Positions 1 through 7,725 of a DNA stretch of 15,414 bases are shown here, in pieces. Under the pieces are notes generated by a model. That model made no database searches. It saw nothing but the letters and a program-made list of their open reading frames with translations, and was not told the origin of the DNA. The DNA is from Asterionellopsis glacialis. Its lineage: Eukaryota > Bacillariophyta > Plagiogrammaphyceae > Rhaphoneidales > Asterionellopsidaceae. The stretch spans positions 18,503 to 33,916 of the forward strand of contig WKLE02002790.1 of NCBI GenBank assembly GCA_014885115.2, read 5' to 3'. The stretch's first letter is position 1. Each line of letters begins with the position of its first letter. The position numbers and the translations under genes were made by a program.

Positions 1-691
1 GGATGCATATAATTTTGTAGGACTTTGAGTCTTGTCGTATTTTTTAAAACTCATTTGTTGTACATGGTGTAAAGATGATGATAATGATAATGGTGTAGGA
101 CCAACGATAGACAAAAAAGCTTTACATTCTTGGAATGATATTTGTAAAATGACCAAAAATAAGAATCGAATAACCTTCAAACTAAAACTCATACTGTATT
201 TTCAATATATGTGTGTGTTTTAGATAAAGTTTTGGCACACCGACAAGATGTTATACTAAATGTGTATTGGATTGAATGGGTACGTTTGTATTGTCAAACC
301 CCAAAAGACAACAACAAACACACCCTTGTTTGTGACTTTATAATGTGCCCCCAACGTTACTGATTGGTGATTGATGGGTGAGTTGTGTGTCAGAAAGAGA
401 TGTCGTCGGCGCAAAGACACAATATCATAAAACATATCAGGGATACATTGCCACCTCGTAGAGAGTATTATTAACCATACGCACGCGCATCTCTCTATCT
501 TATAGCTCTTGGACTGTCCTGATGTTTCTTCGATTCTCTTCTCTTCTCGTCTGTTCATCATTATCGGGTCAAGACAAAGTTACACACATCGAGAGAATGG
601 TTGTGAATCGAGAAAAGGTTAAAGTTTTTTTTATAATATATCATGGTTTCTTTCTCTTCCTATTTGAGATTGTGCATTGGGGTTAAAGTTT
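1..691. other. Intergenic, no defensible gene
   Basis: No reading frame here has a recognisable domain or a convincing composition. The longest is a 101-codon minus-strand frame (256-561) starting with two methionines and a basic stretch. It matches no family I know, and its second half is biased in composition. A short GAT/AAT-rich stretch lies near 76-92. I see no RNA gene, no long repeat and no clear promoter. Confidence 0.6.
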
Positions 692-1252
692 TTAAATTCC
701 CCTACTACAGTACTCCAAAAAGAATTGGGCGATGGGGACTTGCTTTGGAATGTAGCACCTCCGTAAAGCGTAGTAGTGTATGTACGCTACGCAATGGAAC
801 GAACGGTTGGAGTGTTCTTCGTACATCATGTGTATCATTCGAAACTTGAACCTAGCGACCGTAGATGAAATCGTACGAAAATGAGTACTATTGATTTTGA
901 GTAGACAAGGTTCATGTACGACCAAGTCGGCATCACTAGTGTGACTGAAACGCCCCTCGAACTTGAAACTGCCAACGAGTGGCAAATGACATTCATACTC
1001 TACATGTTTGGATATTATTATGATGGACAGTCCGATCAAGTCAAATTTGGAAAATTGGATCCCTTGACGGGTTTGCTTTTGGTACACTGTTATTTTTGTT
1101 GTTTTTCGCAAGGTACCTACCGTACAAGTACTGTAGTAGAGGATATCCTACGATCTGTTGCACTATTCCGTTCCGGGGCCGGACTACTTTTTTGTATTCT
1201 TGTCGGGTCCAAATCTTGTACATGTTACGTTCTTTTTTCATTCTTGTGTTGA
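692..1252. other. Possible gene or relic, strand unresolved
   Basis: Two opposing readings are open. On the minus strand a 139-codon frame (1111 down to 692) is uninterrupted. On the plus strand a 112-codon frame (914-1252) begins with a stretch of natural-looking composition (ETPLELETANEWQ, then a Tyr-rich stretch, then KFGKLDPLTG) before turning into a Cys/Phe-rich tail that looks non-coding. A second plus-strand frame just upstream (about 783-871, containing NLNLATVDEIVRK) also looks protein-like, so a spliced or frameshifted plus-strand gene is possible. I recognise no family on either strand. Transcript data would be needed to choose, and chance open frames are a real alternative. Confidence 0.25.
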
Positions 1253-1365
1253 TTTCACATCAGCGTGACGATACATACTCACTCGACCAACTCTAGTAGA
1301 GTATCTCTATCGAAAAATAAGCAAGCACCTTTCGTGTACAGGTACTCCTACTGATTATCTGTAGT

Positions 1366-1381
1366 CTATAGCTAGCTATAG
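1366..1381. repeat. Perfect 16-bp palindrome
   Basis: CTATAGCTAGCTATAG reads identically on both strands with no spacer. It lies about 318 bp upstream of the first ATG of the protease frame. Such symmetry fits a site for a dimeric DNA-binding protein or a small cruciform, but no known site is being claimed. Confidence 0.5.
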
Positions 1382-1424
1382 AGGCTTGTGAATGTTTTCC
1401 TAAAAAGCTTTTCTTGTCTTGTGT

Positions 1425-1463
1425 GTGAGAGAGAGAGAGGGCGGGAGGAAGAAGAAGAGCGAG
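1425..1463 (+). repeat. GA-rich purine tract
   Basis: A run of GA dinucleotides passes into GGGCGGGAGGAAGAAGAAGAGCGAG, giving nearly 40 bases with almost only purines on the plus strand. It follows a short GT run. Polypurine tracts in promoters can adopt triplex structure or bind GAGA-type factors. Here only the composition is seen. Confidence 0.6.
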
Positions 1464-1698
1464 CAATACCTCAACAACCAAGAACAAATAAGAATAAGAA
1501 TAAGAAAAAGCGCACAACAAGCAGTAGAAAAGTTTGTGTTATTCCTTCTCTTGGGGGTCTAACCAATATACAGTTGTACTTACGAACTACAGTACCTGTA
1601 TCTACCTTTCTTTGTTTTTTAATTCGTACAACACACAACCCGGGTTTCCCAGTCCAGTGTAAGACATTTTATTAAAAACATTCGTCTTTAAAAAAATA

Positions 1699-4600
1699 AT
1701 GTCCAAATACCACAATCACAATCGTATCAAAGTAACATTATTGTCATCATCCAATGGTCATGTCAATGAAATACTAAACAATCAAGTTTCAGTCCTTGAT
1801 TATTCGTGTCCTTCTTCCATGTGTCAACCATCATCATCATCATCATCACAACAAGAAGAAGAATCTCATCAACAACCACCATTACGACAAGGACGAAAAC
1901 AACCATCCATTAAAACTGCTAATCATAATTGTTTCATAACAACAACCACAACAAAGAAGAAGAAATTACAACAAGGAGTGACACATTCAACGAAATCATT
2001 GTCTTGTTTGTCACCACCCCAATACTCCAAAAGACGAAACAGGACTCATTGCTACAAATACAATAGTAGCAAAATCAGCATCATGGCGAATATATTCAAT
2101 GCAACATCCATTTTGTTATCTGCCATGGTCATGGCAACAGGTACGATGGATCAGGCAACACGAGAAGCATTTCATTTACAACAAGATGCAACAGTGTACA
2201 AAATTAAAGAATTGGGCAATGATATAACCTCCATGACAGGTGCAGTTTGTTATATGGATAAATTACAAGTACGCATGGATTTATTTTCAGAACGACATTA
2301 TACTACCATTGTCGACGAAGAAGTACCTGATGGAGAAGGACCTACTGCCGCAGCGGCCAATGCCAAACCCATGGATTGTGTTCGGAATGAAAAGACGGGT
2401 GAAATTGTCAAGGTTGCCATGTACAAGGGTCCATGTGAACAACATGGTACGGCAAGTAGTAGTAGTAGTAGTACGATGCAAGTTTCCATTAATGATGATG
2501 GTATACCGGAATATATTGAAATCACATCCAAGGACGATACAATACCAAGTACTTATTATATTCGAGTACGAAATCATGATTTGAATACTAATACCAACAA
2601 CAACAATACTAGTGGTGTGCAACGAAAACAATTGGAATACCAAGAGAATGAAAATGATTATTTTTATTGGATGTTTCAAAGTAATGATTTAATACAAGAT
2701 GAAAAACTCCAAGATCTCCTGGCATTTCCACCTGATTCGTCACAAGCAGAAGAAGAAACCGAACTCGAAAAACCTTCTCAAGCACCATCGTCTTTACCGT
2801 CAATGACATCTTCGCAAGGTCCATCTGTTGCTTTTTCGATTGAACCTACTGTACCATCTTCTCAAGTACCTACAAGTGTATCATCTGAAGGACCATCTGT
2901 TGTCTCCTCTATTGAGCCAACCTTGACAGCTTCTCAAGTACCTACAGTTACATCCTCTCAGGGTCCATCTGTTACCTCCTCGGTTGAACCAACTGTAACA
3001 TCCTCTCAGAGTCCATCTGTTACCTCCTCGGTTGAACCAACGGTAACATCCTCTCAAGCACCTACAGCTACGTCCTCTCAGGCTCCATCTGTTACCTCCT
3101 CTCAAGCACCTACAGTTACATCCTCTCAAGTACCTTCTCCATCACCATCCGATCAACCTCCACCATCACCATCACCCACTGGAAAAAAAACTCAACCAAC
3201 GTCTCCTACCAATGATAGGGATACGGATGGTCGTGGTCATAATAGTCGACCAGGAGAACTTGATGCTGGACGTAAAAAACATCGTTTGCGTGGTTTACGA
3301 AAATCAAAAACAGCCATGCGTTACCAGGATGACGACCAAAATGAGGCTACACCCATGACCAGTACACGTCATGATGACTTTACTTCTTTGGCAAATGAAA
3401 GCAAGAGTCATGACGACAAGACCAGAAAATCACCACCAAGTGAGGATCGATCCTTATTATCAAATTGTAATAGTGTCCCCGGCGATGGTGATTCAGATGA
3501 ATGTACATGTTATATTCATTTGGATATACATGTCATTTACGATGCTGAATTTTGTCAACGATGTCAAGAATGGGGTACATCACCCACGATTCGGATACAA
3601 CAAGTTGTCGCATTAGCCTCGGACTTTTTTGAACACGAAATGTGTGTCAAATTAGTCTTGGGTGGGATTGATACTCCGGATGACTGTAACGTTGTGCCCA
3701 GTGAAACCTTTTCCAAATACAATCGCGGTAATTTTTGTAGTTCCAATTCAGGAAGTGATTCAACATCCTATCTCAATGGATTTTCTTCCTATATGAGAGA
3801 GGAGGGGCTATCTAAATTTAATATTGATGATGATGTTGTCGCGACACACCTTTTTACAGGGCACAGACCTACCAATGCGGCAGGATGTGCATGGGTAGGG
3901 ACTGCATGTGAAAACCGTTGGTCGTATGGAGTATCCGCAGCCTATGAAACACCCATCTTTCAAGCTGCCATTCTAGCGCATGAGTTGGGACATAATTTAG
4001 ATGCTAGGCATTTAGGCAACAACGCCAATAATGGTGACAATGGGAAGGCATATATTATGAAACCAGCTGTATCTCAATCATCCAGACATTTTTCAAGTAC
4101 TTCCATTGATAAAATGTTAAACTACATGAACCAAAAACAATGTGGTTATACGGCAGCAGCCACTACAAGGCCTCCTACGAAACCACCAACAAGACCACCC
4201 ACAAGGCCTCCTACAAGGCCTCCTACAAGACCTCCTACAAGACCACCCACAAGGCCTCCTACAAGGCCTCCTACAAGACCACCCACAAATCAGCCAACGA
4301 ACCCTCCGACACCGAACCCTCCGACACCACCAATCTATCAAGCACCACCAGTTTACAATAATGGTGATGGTTCAGTTCCTAATGAAGGACCAGCGCCACC
4401 AACTGATAATGGTAATTGCCGAGACAGTCCCCAATGGTGGCATGACATTGATGGGCCATTATATGATTGTGAATGGTACAGTATAGATCAACGATGTCAA
4501 CGATACGGGAACAGTTTTGCAAATAATGGTAAGACAGCCAATCAAGCCTGTTGTAAATGCGGGGGGGGTGCCAAATGTAGTAATATACCTAATTGGTATG

Positions 4601-4743
4601 ACATTGATGGACCTACTTATAATTGTGATTGGTACGCCAAGGGTGATAATTGTCAACGTTACGGGAATGCATTTGCCAATAAAGGTGCTACAGCCAATCA
4701 AGCTTGTTGTGAATGTGGAGGTGGTGAATTTAAATTTGTCTAA
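1699..4743 (+). CDS. Secreted reprolysin/ADAM-like zinc metalloprotease
   Basis: This gene encodes a 1014-residue zinc endopeptidase, probably extracellular or anchored at the cell surface. The catalytic domain spans about 604-817. HELGHNLDARH (761-771) supplies the three zinc-binding histidines and the catalytic glutamate. The preceding GCAWVGTAC (729-737) matches the reprolysin signature, and Met787 in AYIMKP fits the Met-turn. The usual glycine of HExxHxxGxxH is Asp768 here. Before the domain come a hydrophobic segment (about 131-148), a low-complexity stalk of P-S/T-V-T-S-S units (359-494) and a basic cluster RKKHRLRGLRK (525-535), possibly a propeptide cleavage site. After it come ten (R/K)PPT units (824-863) and two six-cysteine modules (907-957 and 960-1009) sharing DIDGP..Y.C.WY and TANQACC.CGGG. 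The start is uncertain. Met129 (position 2083) begins a typical signal peptide, whereas Met1 adds 128 residues rich in Ser, Gln, His and Lys; this extension is open throughout. No intron is needed. The physiological substrate cannot be told. Confidence 0.93.
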   Translation: MSKYHNHNRIKVTLLSSSNGHVNEILNNQVSVLDYSCPSSMCQPSSSSSSQQEEESHQQPPLRQGRKQPSIKTANHNCFITTTTTKKKKLQQGVTHSTKSLSCLSPPQYSKRRNRTHCYKYNSSKISIMANIFNATSILLSAMVMATGTMDQATREAFHLQQDATVYKIKELGNDITSMTGAVCYMDKLQVRMDLFSERHYTTIVDEEVPDGEGPTAAAANAKPMDCVRNEKTGEIVKVAMYKGPCEQHGTASSSSSSTMQVSINDDGIPEYIEITSKDDTIPSTYYIRVRNHDLNTNTNNNNTSGVQRKQLEYQENENDYFYWMFQSNDLIQDEKLQDLLAFPPDSSQAEEETELEKPSQAPSSLPSMTSSQGPSVAFSIEPTVPSSQVPTSVSSEGPSVVSSIEPTLTASQVPTVTSSQGPSVTSSVEPTVTSSQSPSVTSSVEPTVTSSQAPTATSSQAPSVTSSQAPTVTSSQVPSPSPSDQPPPSPSPTGKKTQPTSPTNDRDTDGRGHNSRPGELDAGRKKHRLRGLRKSKTAMRYQDDDQNEATPMTSTRHDDFTSLANESKSHDDKTRKSPPSEDRSLLSNCNSVPGDGDSDECTCYIHLDIHVIYDAEFCQRCQEWGTSPTIRIQQVVALASDFFEHEMCVKLVLGGIDTPDDCNVVPSETFSKYNRGNFCSSNSGSDSTSYLNGFSSYMREEGLSKFNIDDDVVATHLFTGHRPTNAAGCAWVGTACENRWSYGVSAAYETPIFQAAILAHELGHNLDARHLGNNANNGDNGKAYIMKPAVSQSSRHFSSTSIDKMLNYMNQKQCGYTAAATTRPPTKPPTRPPTRPPTRPPTRPPTRPPTRPPTRPPTRPPTNQPTNPPTPNPPTPPIYQAPPVYNNGDGSVPNEGPAPPTDNGNCRDSPQWWHDIDGPLYDCEWYSIDQRCQRYGNSFANNGKTANQACCKCGGGAKCSNIPNWYDIDGPTYNCDWYAKGDNCQRYGNAFANKGATANQACCECGGGEFKFV
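2083..2148 (+). other. Signal peptide or signal anchor within the protease
   Basis: Codons 129-150 encode a segment starting MANIFNATSILLSAMVMATG, whose hydrophobic core is about the length of a signal peptide h-region. If translation starts at Met129 this is a cleavable secretion signal. If it starts at Met1 it would be an internal signal anchor, giving a type II membrane protein with a 130-residue cytoplasmic tail. The sequence alone does not decide. Confidence 0.6.
2773..3180 (+). repeat. Mucin-like PSVTSS coding repeat
   Basis: Degenerate tandem 8-residue units of the form P-[ST]-V-T-S-S-x-x fill residues 359-494. At DNA level the clearest unit is 48 bp: two nearly identical copies lie between about 2970 and 3060, each containing GTTACCTCCTCGGTTGAACC. 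The tract is rich in Ser, Thr and Pro and so is a likely O-glycosylated, extended stalk between the N-terminal region and the catalytic domain. It is likely to vary in length between strains. Confidence 0.85.
4168..4287 (+). repeat. Ten-unit (R/K)PPT coding repeat
   Basis: Ten consecutive 12-bp units encode (R/K)PPT at residues 824-863, with two codon versions alternating (cctcctacaagg-type and ccacccacaaga-type). NQPTNPPTPNPPTPP follows. The stiff, basic, proline-rich linker separates the catalytic domain from the two C-terminal cysteine modules. The mixture of unit versions suggests expansion by blocks of more than one unit. Confidence 0.9.
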
Positions 4744-5445
4744 GGACAAGAGAATAAGGCAGGAAGAAAAGAAACATAAATTTCGTTTTCAACTCTTTAT
4801 TTTTTGAGGGTACAACACCAAGAGAATTTGCATTCGGCAAAAACTTCACCACTCAAGAAAGAAGAAAGGAAATTTACAAATACATATCTCATATCTTAAT
4901 GTATGTAATGCACTTTAATCAATGCATTGCTGTAACCAATAAAATAGATGGTGCACTACATGTACCAGTCTCGAGAGAGATGGGGGCGGGGAAAGCAAAA
5001 AAAAATCAAAAAGTAATTATGAGATTTGCTTCTCATGAAACAATACGTATTGGAGAAAAATCCATACCAACAGTCACTGAAATAATGAGTGTCAGATTGC
5101 ATTCATCAAAATAATCTTATTAATTAATCATCTAGATTAATAAAAACTGAAAATTATATGAGATTCTATGGATGGCATGATAAAGTTTTAGCTTCAAGTT
5201 TTAAAATTATGCTTTCTACTACCTCCTTAAAAGATCCGTCTTCTATTCTCTCCCATTTCATACTTCTGTTGGCTACACACCATTGGATGTGATGAGTCAT
5301 GAGAGTACAACGATCATGATTCCATCGTGAGAAAGAAAATAGATAAGGCGAAAGCAAAATATCAAAAAGAATTGATTTGAGGAAAGAAATCGTAGCAATC
5401 ATGAGACTCTTCATGTCAATGGGTGAAATATGGGTTTAATAATAG
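4744..5445. other. Intergenic, 3' of the metalloprotease
   Basis: The segment directly after the stop codon is AT-rich and presumably contains the 3' UTR and polyadenylation site of the protease gene, but I cannot assign an exact signal. Open frames at 4899-5114 (plus) and 5166-5414 (minus) have no recognisable composition or domain and are taken as chance. I see no RNA gene. Confidence 0.6.
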
Positions 5446-5559
5446 TATGGTTCCCTGCAAAGTGCAGGAATTATCGAAAGAATAGGGTTATGGTCATAAT
5501 ATTATGGTTCCCTGCAAAGTGATGGGATTATTGAAAGAATAGGGTTACGGGTAAAGCCC
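5446..5559 (+). repeat. Two-copy 57-bp tandem repeat
   Basis: TATGGTTCCCTGCAAAGTG occurs at 5446-5464 and again at 5503-5521. The similarity continues through GAAAGAATAGGGTTA in both copies, giving adjacent units 5446-5502 and 5503-5559 with a few substitutions. A third, isolated TAGGGTT lies near 5589. No reading frame uses the repeat. Confidence 0.85.
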
Positions 5560-6119
5560 TAATGATGAGTAGACAGCACAAGATTGTTTAGGGTTGCTTG
5601 TGAAGTACGGGGTATTTCGGTAGTAGTGTTGAGGATATCTAGTCCAGCAGTGCCCCGTGACTAAACTGTGACTGTCACAGGAGAAACGAACATTGAATGA
5701 TCCAATCGAAATGAAAGGATGTACTCATAGTTTTCTTCTCTCTTGTATTTCTAGTCTAATCCGCATCTCTTTCTTCCTCATGAACAGCTATTGGAGAAAC
5801 AGAGGTAATTGTCATAAACATGGCACAAAAAGAATCAAATTTTTTTGGAGGGAGTATCTCTTACATAAGAAGCTATGTGATTGTGGAGCAATCCCATTTG
5901 GACAGACTTTGGTACTTGTAAAAAATGGATAAGATTACCTTTCTCCTGCTGAGGGGATAGTATGTACATACATAATGTACACATGGTTTTAAGTTTATAT
6001 CATCATCTATTGGATTTTCCATCATCAACATGTTTTGGTTTTTGACATCCATCATTGCACATGTTAACAATTGGTCATTGGCTGTCTTGTTCCACCACAG
6101 CCACTCTCATTAGCATCAT

Positions 6120-6120
<1 letters not shown>
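5560..6120. other. Intergenic, short inverted repeat only
   Basis: Apart from the inverted repeat at 5666-5680, nothing structured is seen. The 79-codon plus frame at 5693-5932 and the 65-codon minus frame at 5873-6070 have no recognisable features and are considered chance. Confidence 0.5.
5666..5680. repeat. Inverted repeat CTGTGAC-T-GTCACAG
   Basis: Two perfect 7-bp arms are separated by one base. The centre contains TGAC/GTCA half-sites of the kind bound by bZIP proteins. It is isolated, with no gene close downstream, so a regulatory role is only a possibility. Confidence 0.4.
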
Positions 6121-6154
<34 letters not shown>

Positions 6155-6219
6155 TTGGTGGTGTTGGTGGTGTTGTTGGTGGTGTTGGTGTTGGTGTTGG
6201 TGTGGTGGTTGTTGGTGTT
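6121..6219 (+). repeat. GTTGCT / GTTGGT microsatellite
   Basis: Five GTTGCT hexamers pass into an irregular run of GTTGGTGGT and GTTGGT units. The plus-strand translation is an Ala/Val then Gly/Val string and the minus-strand translation an Asn/Thr/Ser string. The minus frame is closed by a stop at once upstream and no initiator is present, so I treat this as a simple-sequence repeat and not as part of a protein. Confidence 0.85.
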
Positions 6220-6548
6220 CTTGTTAAGTTTTTGTTGTTGAGTTTTTGTTGTTGCTTACTTAGAAGCTGTTTGATAAGTGGATATCCTTACAGACCAATT
6301 CATTCCTATTGGTTTTGCAATACCTCACCTATTATTCCTGTAAAAGCCTCGCTTGTTTTGCCTGTACCCTTGAAAAAGGTAGGCAGTGCATGGTCAAGTG
6401 TGGCAATTAAAAAAATTCACCATGCCCACATGATACATCTTTCCCATTAATTCAACCAAGCACAGCAGCAACAACAATCATGTTGTCAGAGTAATCCTAA
6501 AGAAAGGAACCTGAGTGGACAACTTTTGATTTTGCTTCCAATTACTAA
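6220..6548. other. Intergenic between microsatellite and broken gene
   Basis: No supported feature is visible. A 131-codon plus frame (6055-6450) crosses the microsatellite and this stretch, but it owes its length to the GTT repeat. Confidence 0.5.
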
Positions 6549-7287
6549 GACAAGCCATATAATAATATACTTGATCAAGAAGTAGTTGATACAATCACAG
6601 CTTCAGATCATAACAATAATAAGGATCAAGACAAAATATCACTTCAATCACACATCATTTTCAAAAATCAACAAAAGTACAATAATCAATCTACTAAATC
6701 ATATCAGGATTTGGTTGATTCAATTAATGATATCAAAGCTGATATTATGGCACAATAAAAAAAGTGAAGAAATTTTGCAAGCAGTGGCTTGTAAATTAAG
6801 AAAGCAAGTGGAGAGTGCTCTTGCTAAAATTAGTAATATTATCAAGCTAGATGTTCATTATCAATGCAAAGATGGCAGTGTTTCTGTTTGTTATCTTCAT
6901 GACAGATGCTTTGGATCTGTTCAGGCTCTCTCCAGTTTTGAAGAGCTGACAAAGAAATGGTTGGAAGAAAATATTATTGAAAAAGTCAGGGCTTGTGTTA
7001 CATACCATCCAGGAATCAAATTTAAATTATCTCCTCAAAAAGTTCTAGATCCTTGGTGATCAACATATACATGCCTTTTCTCTGGTTTTGTTAGTTGTCT
7101 GTATTATCTGGGGCATAAACAAATTGCAACTGCCATCTTTTTTAAAGCTGATAAGTTATATGTGAGGGTGAATAACACTAAAATGTTAAATAGTTTGGTG
7201 ATGAAACATGGTGAAACAAAAACTTTTAATTTATCAATATTGCAAGCTTTCTGGAACAACCCATTCCAAAACAAGAATATTCTTTGA
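6549..7287 (+). pseudogene. Broken gene of unknown family, running into the satellite
   Basis: Three open segments line up in the same direction. The first (6549-6755) is rich in Asn, Gln, Asp and Lys and ends SINDIKADIMAQ just before a stop at 6756. A run of seven A residues there would allow a one-base shift into the second segment (from about 6757), which begins KKSEEILQAVACKLRKQVES. This continues with balanced composition to a TGA at 7057-7059. Reading on in the same frame stays open for 75 more codons to 7285-7287, and its last ~19 codons lie in the first satellite monomer. The natural-looking composition in the middle (KWLEENIIEKVRACVTYHPG, GHKQIATAIFFKADKLYV) suggests a former gene, now with a frameshift and a stop. 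I do not recognise the family. An intron could explain one break. Chance open frames cannot be excluded. Confidence 0.45.
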
Positions 7288-7684
7288 CAAAAATCAACAT
7301 GTTTTAGGTCTCTGCTGGGTCCCTGCCTCCCTGTCTATGAGGGGCTTGCCTAGAGAAAATTCAAATTCCCCCCAAACTTCAACCAGTGACAATCTTCTGC
7401 ATCAAATACTTTTTACTTTTGCTTGATCAATATTGCAAGCTTCTTGGACCAAACCATTCCAGAAAAAGAATATTCTTTGACCAGTAAAAGCAACATGCTT
7501 TAGGTCTCTGCCACCAGGTCCCTGCCTGGTGAAATTCTAATTCCACCAACAATTCAACCAGTGACAATGTTTTGCATCAAAGATGTTTTCCTTTTGCTTG
7601 ATCAATATTGCATGCTTCCTGGACCAAACCATTCCCAAAAAAGCACATTCTTTGACCAACTTCAACCTATTTTAGCTCTCTGCC

Positions 7685-7725
7685 ACCAGGTCCCTGTCTC
7701 CCTGGATACCAGGGGCCTGCCTGGT
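7685..7725. repeat. GC-rich nested hairpin inside the satellite monomer
   Basis: In the best-preserved monomer a 41-bp GC-rich block starts ACCAGG and ends CCTGGT (outer arms), enclosing CCCTGGATACCAGGG, a 6-bp perfect stem with an ATA loop. The same block is repeated at 7881-7921. Other monomers retain CCAGGTCCCTG...CCAGGGGCCTG with substitutions. It stands out as a GC island in an AT-rich monomer and could extrude as a hairpin or cruciform. Confidence 0.75.

Larger units (their letters stand above)
1253..1698. promoter_or_regulatory. Upstream region of the metalloprotease gene
   Basis: This is the gene-free segment immediately 5' of the protease reading frame. It holds a perfect palindrome (1366-1381), a purine-rich tract (about 1425-1463) and an AT-rich stretch just before the first ATG (about 1667-1698). 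The 95-codon plus frame at 1388-1675 is a translation of this low-complexity sequence and is not considered a gene. The promoter role is inferred only from position. No TATA box or initiator can be assigned with confidence. Confidence 0.4.

Noticed and set aside
2881..3129. Minus-strand Arg/Cys-rich frames over the protease repeats (also 4117-4341)
   Set aside because: They are translations of the reverse strand of coding repeats and have no independent evidence.
5446..5600. Interstitial telomere array
   Set aside because: TAGGGTT occurs three times but is never in tandem, so it does not form a telomere repeat.
6055..6450. 131-codon frame with an Ala/Val/Gly run
   Set aside because: The openness comes from the GTT-based microsatellite. 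The flanking codons show no domain.
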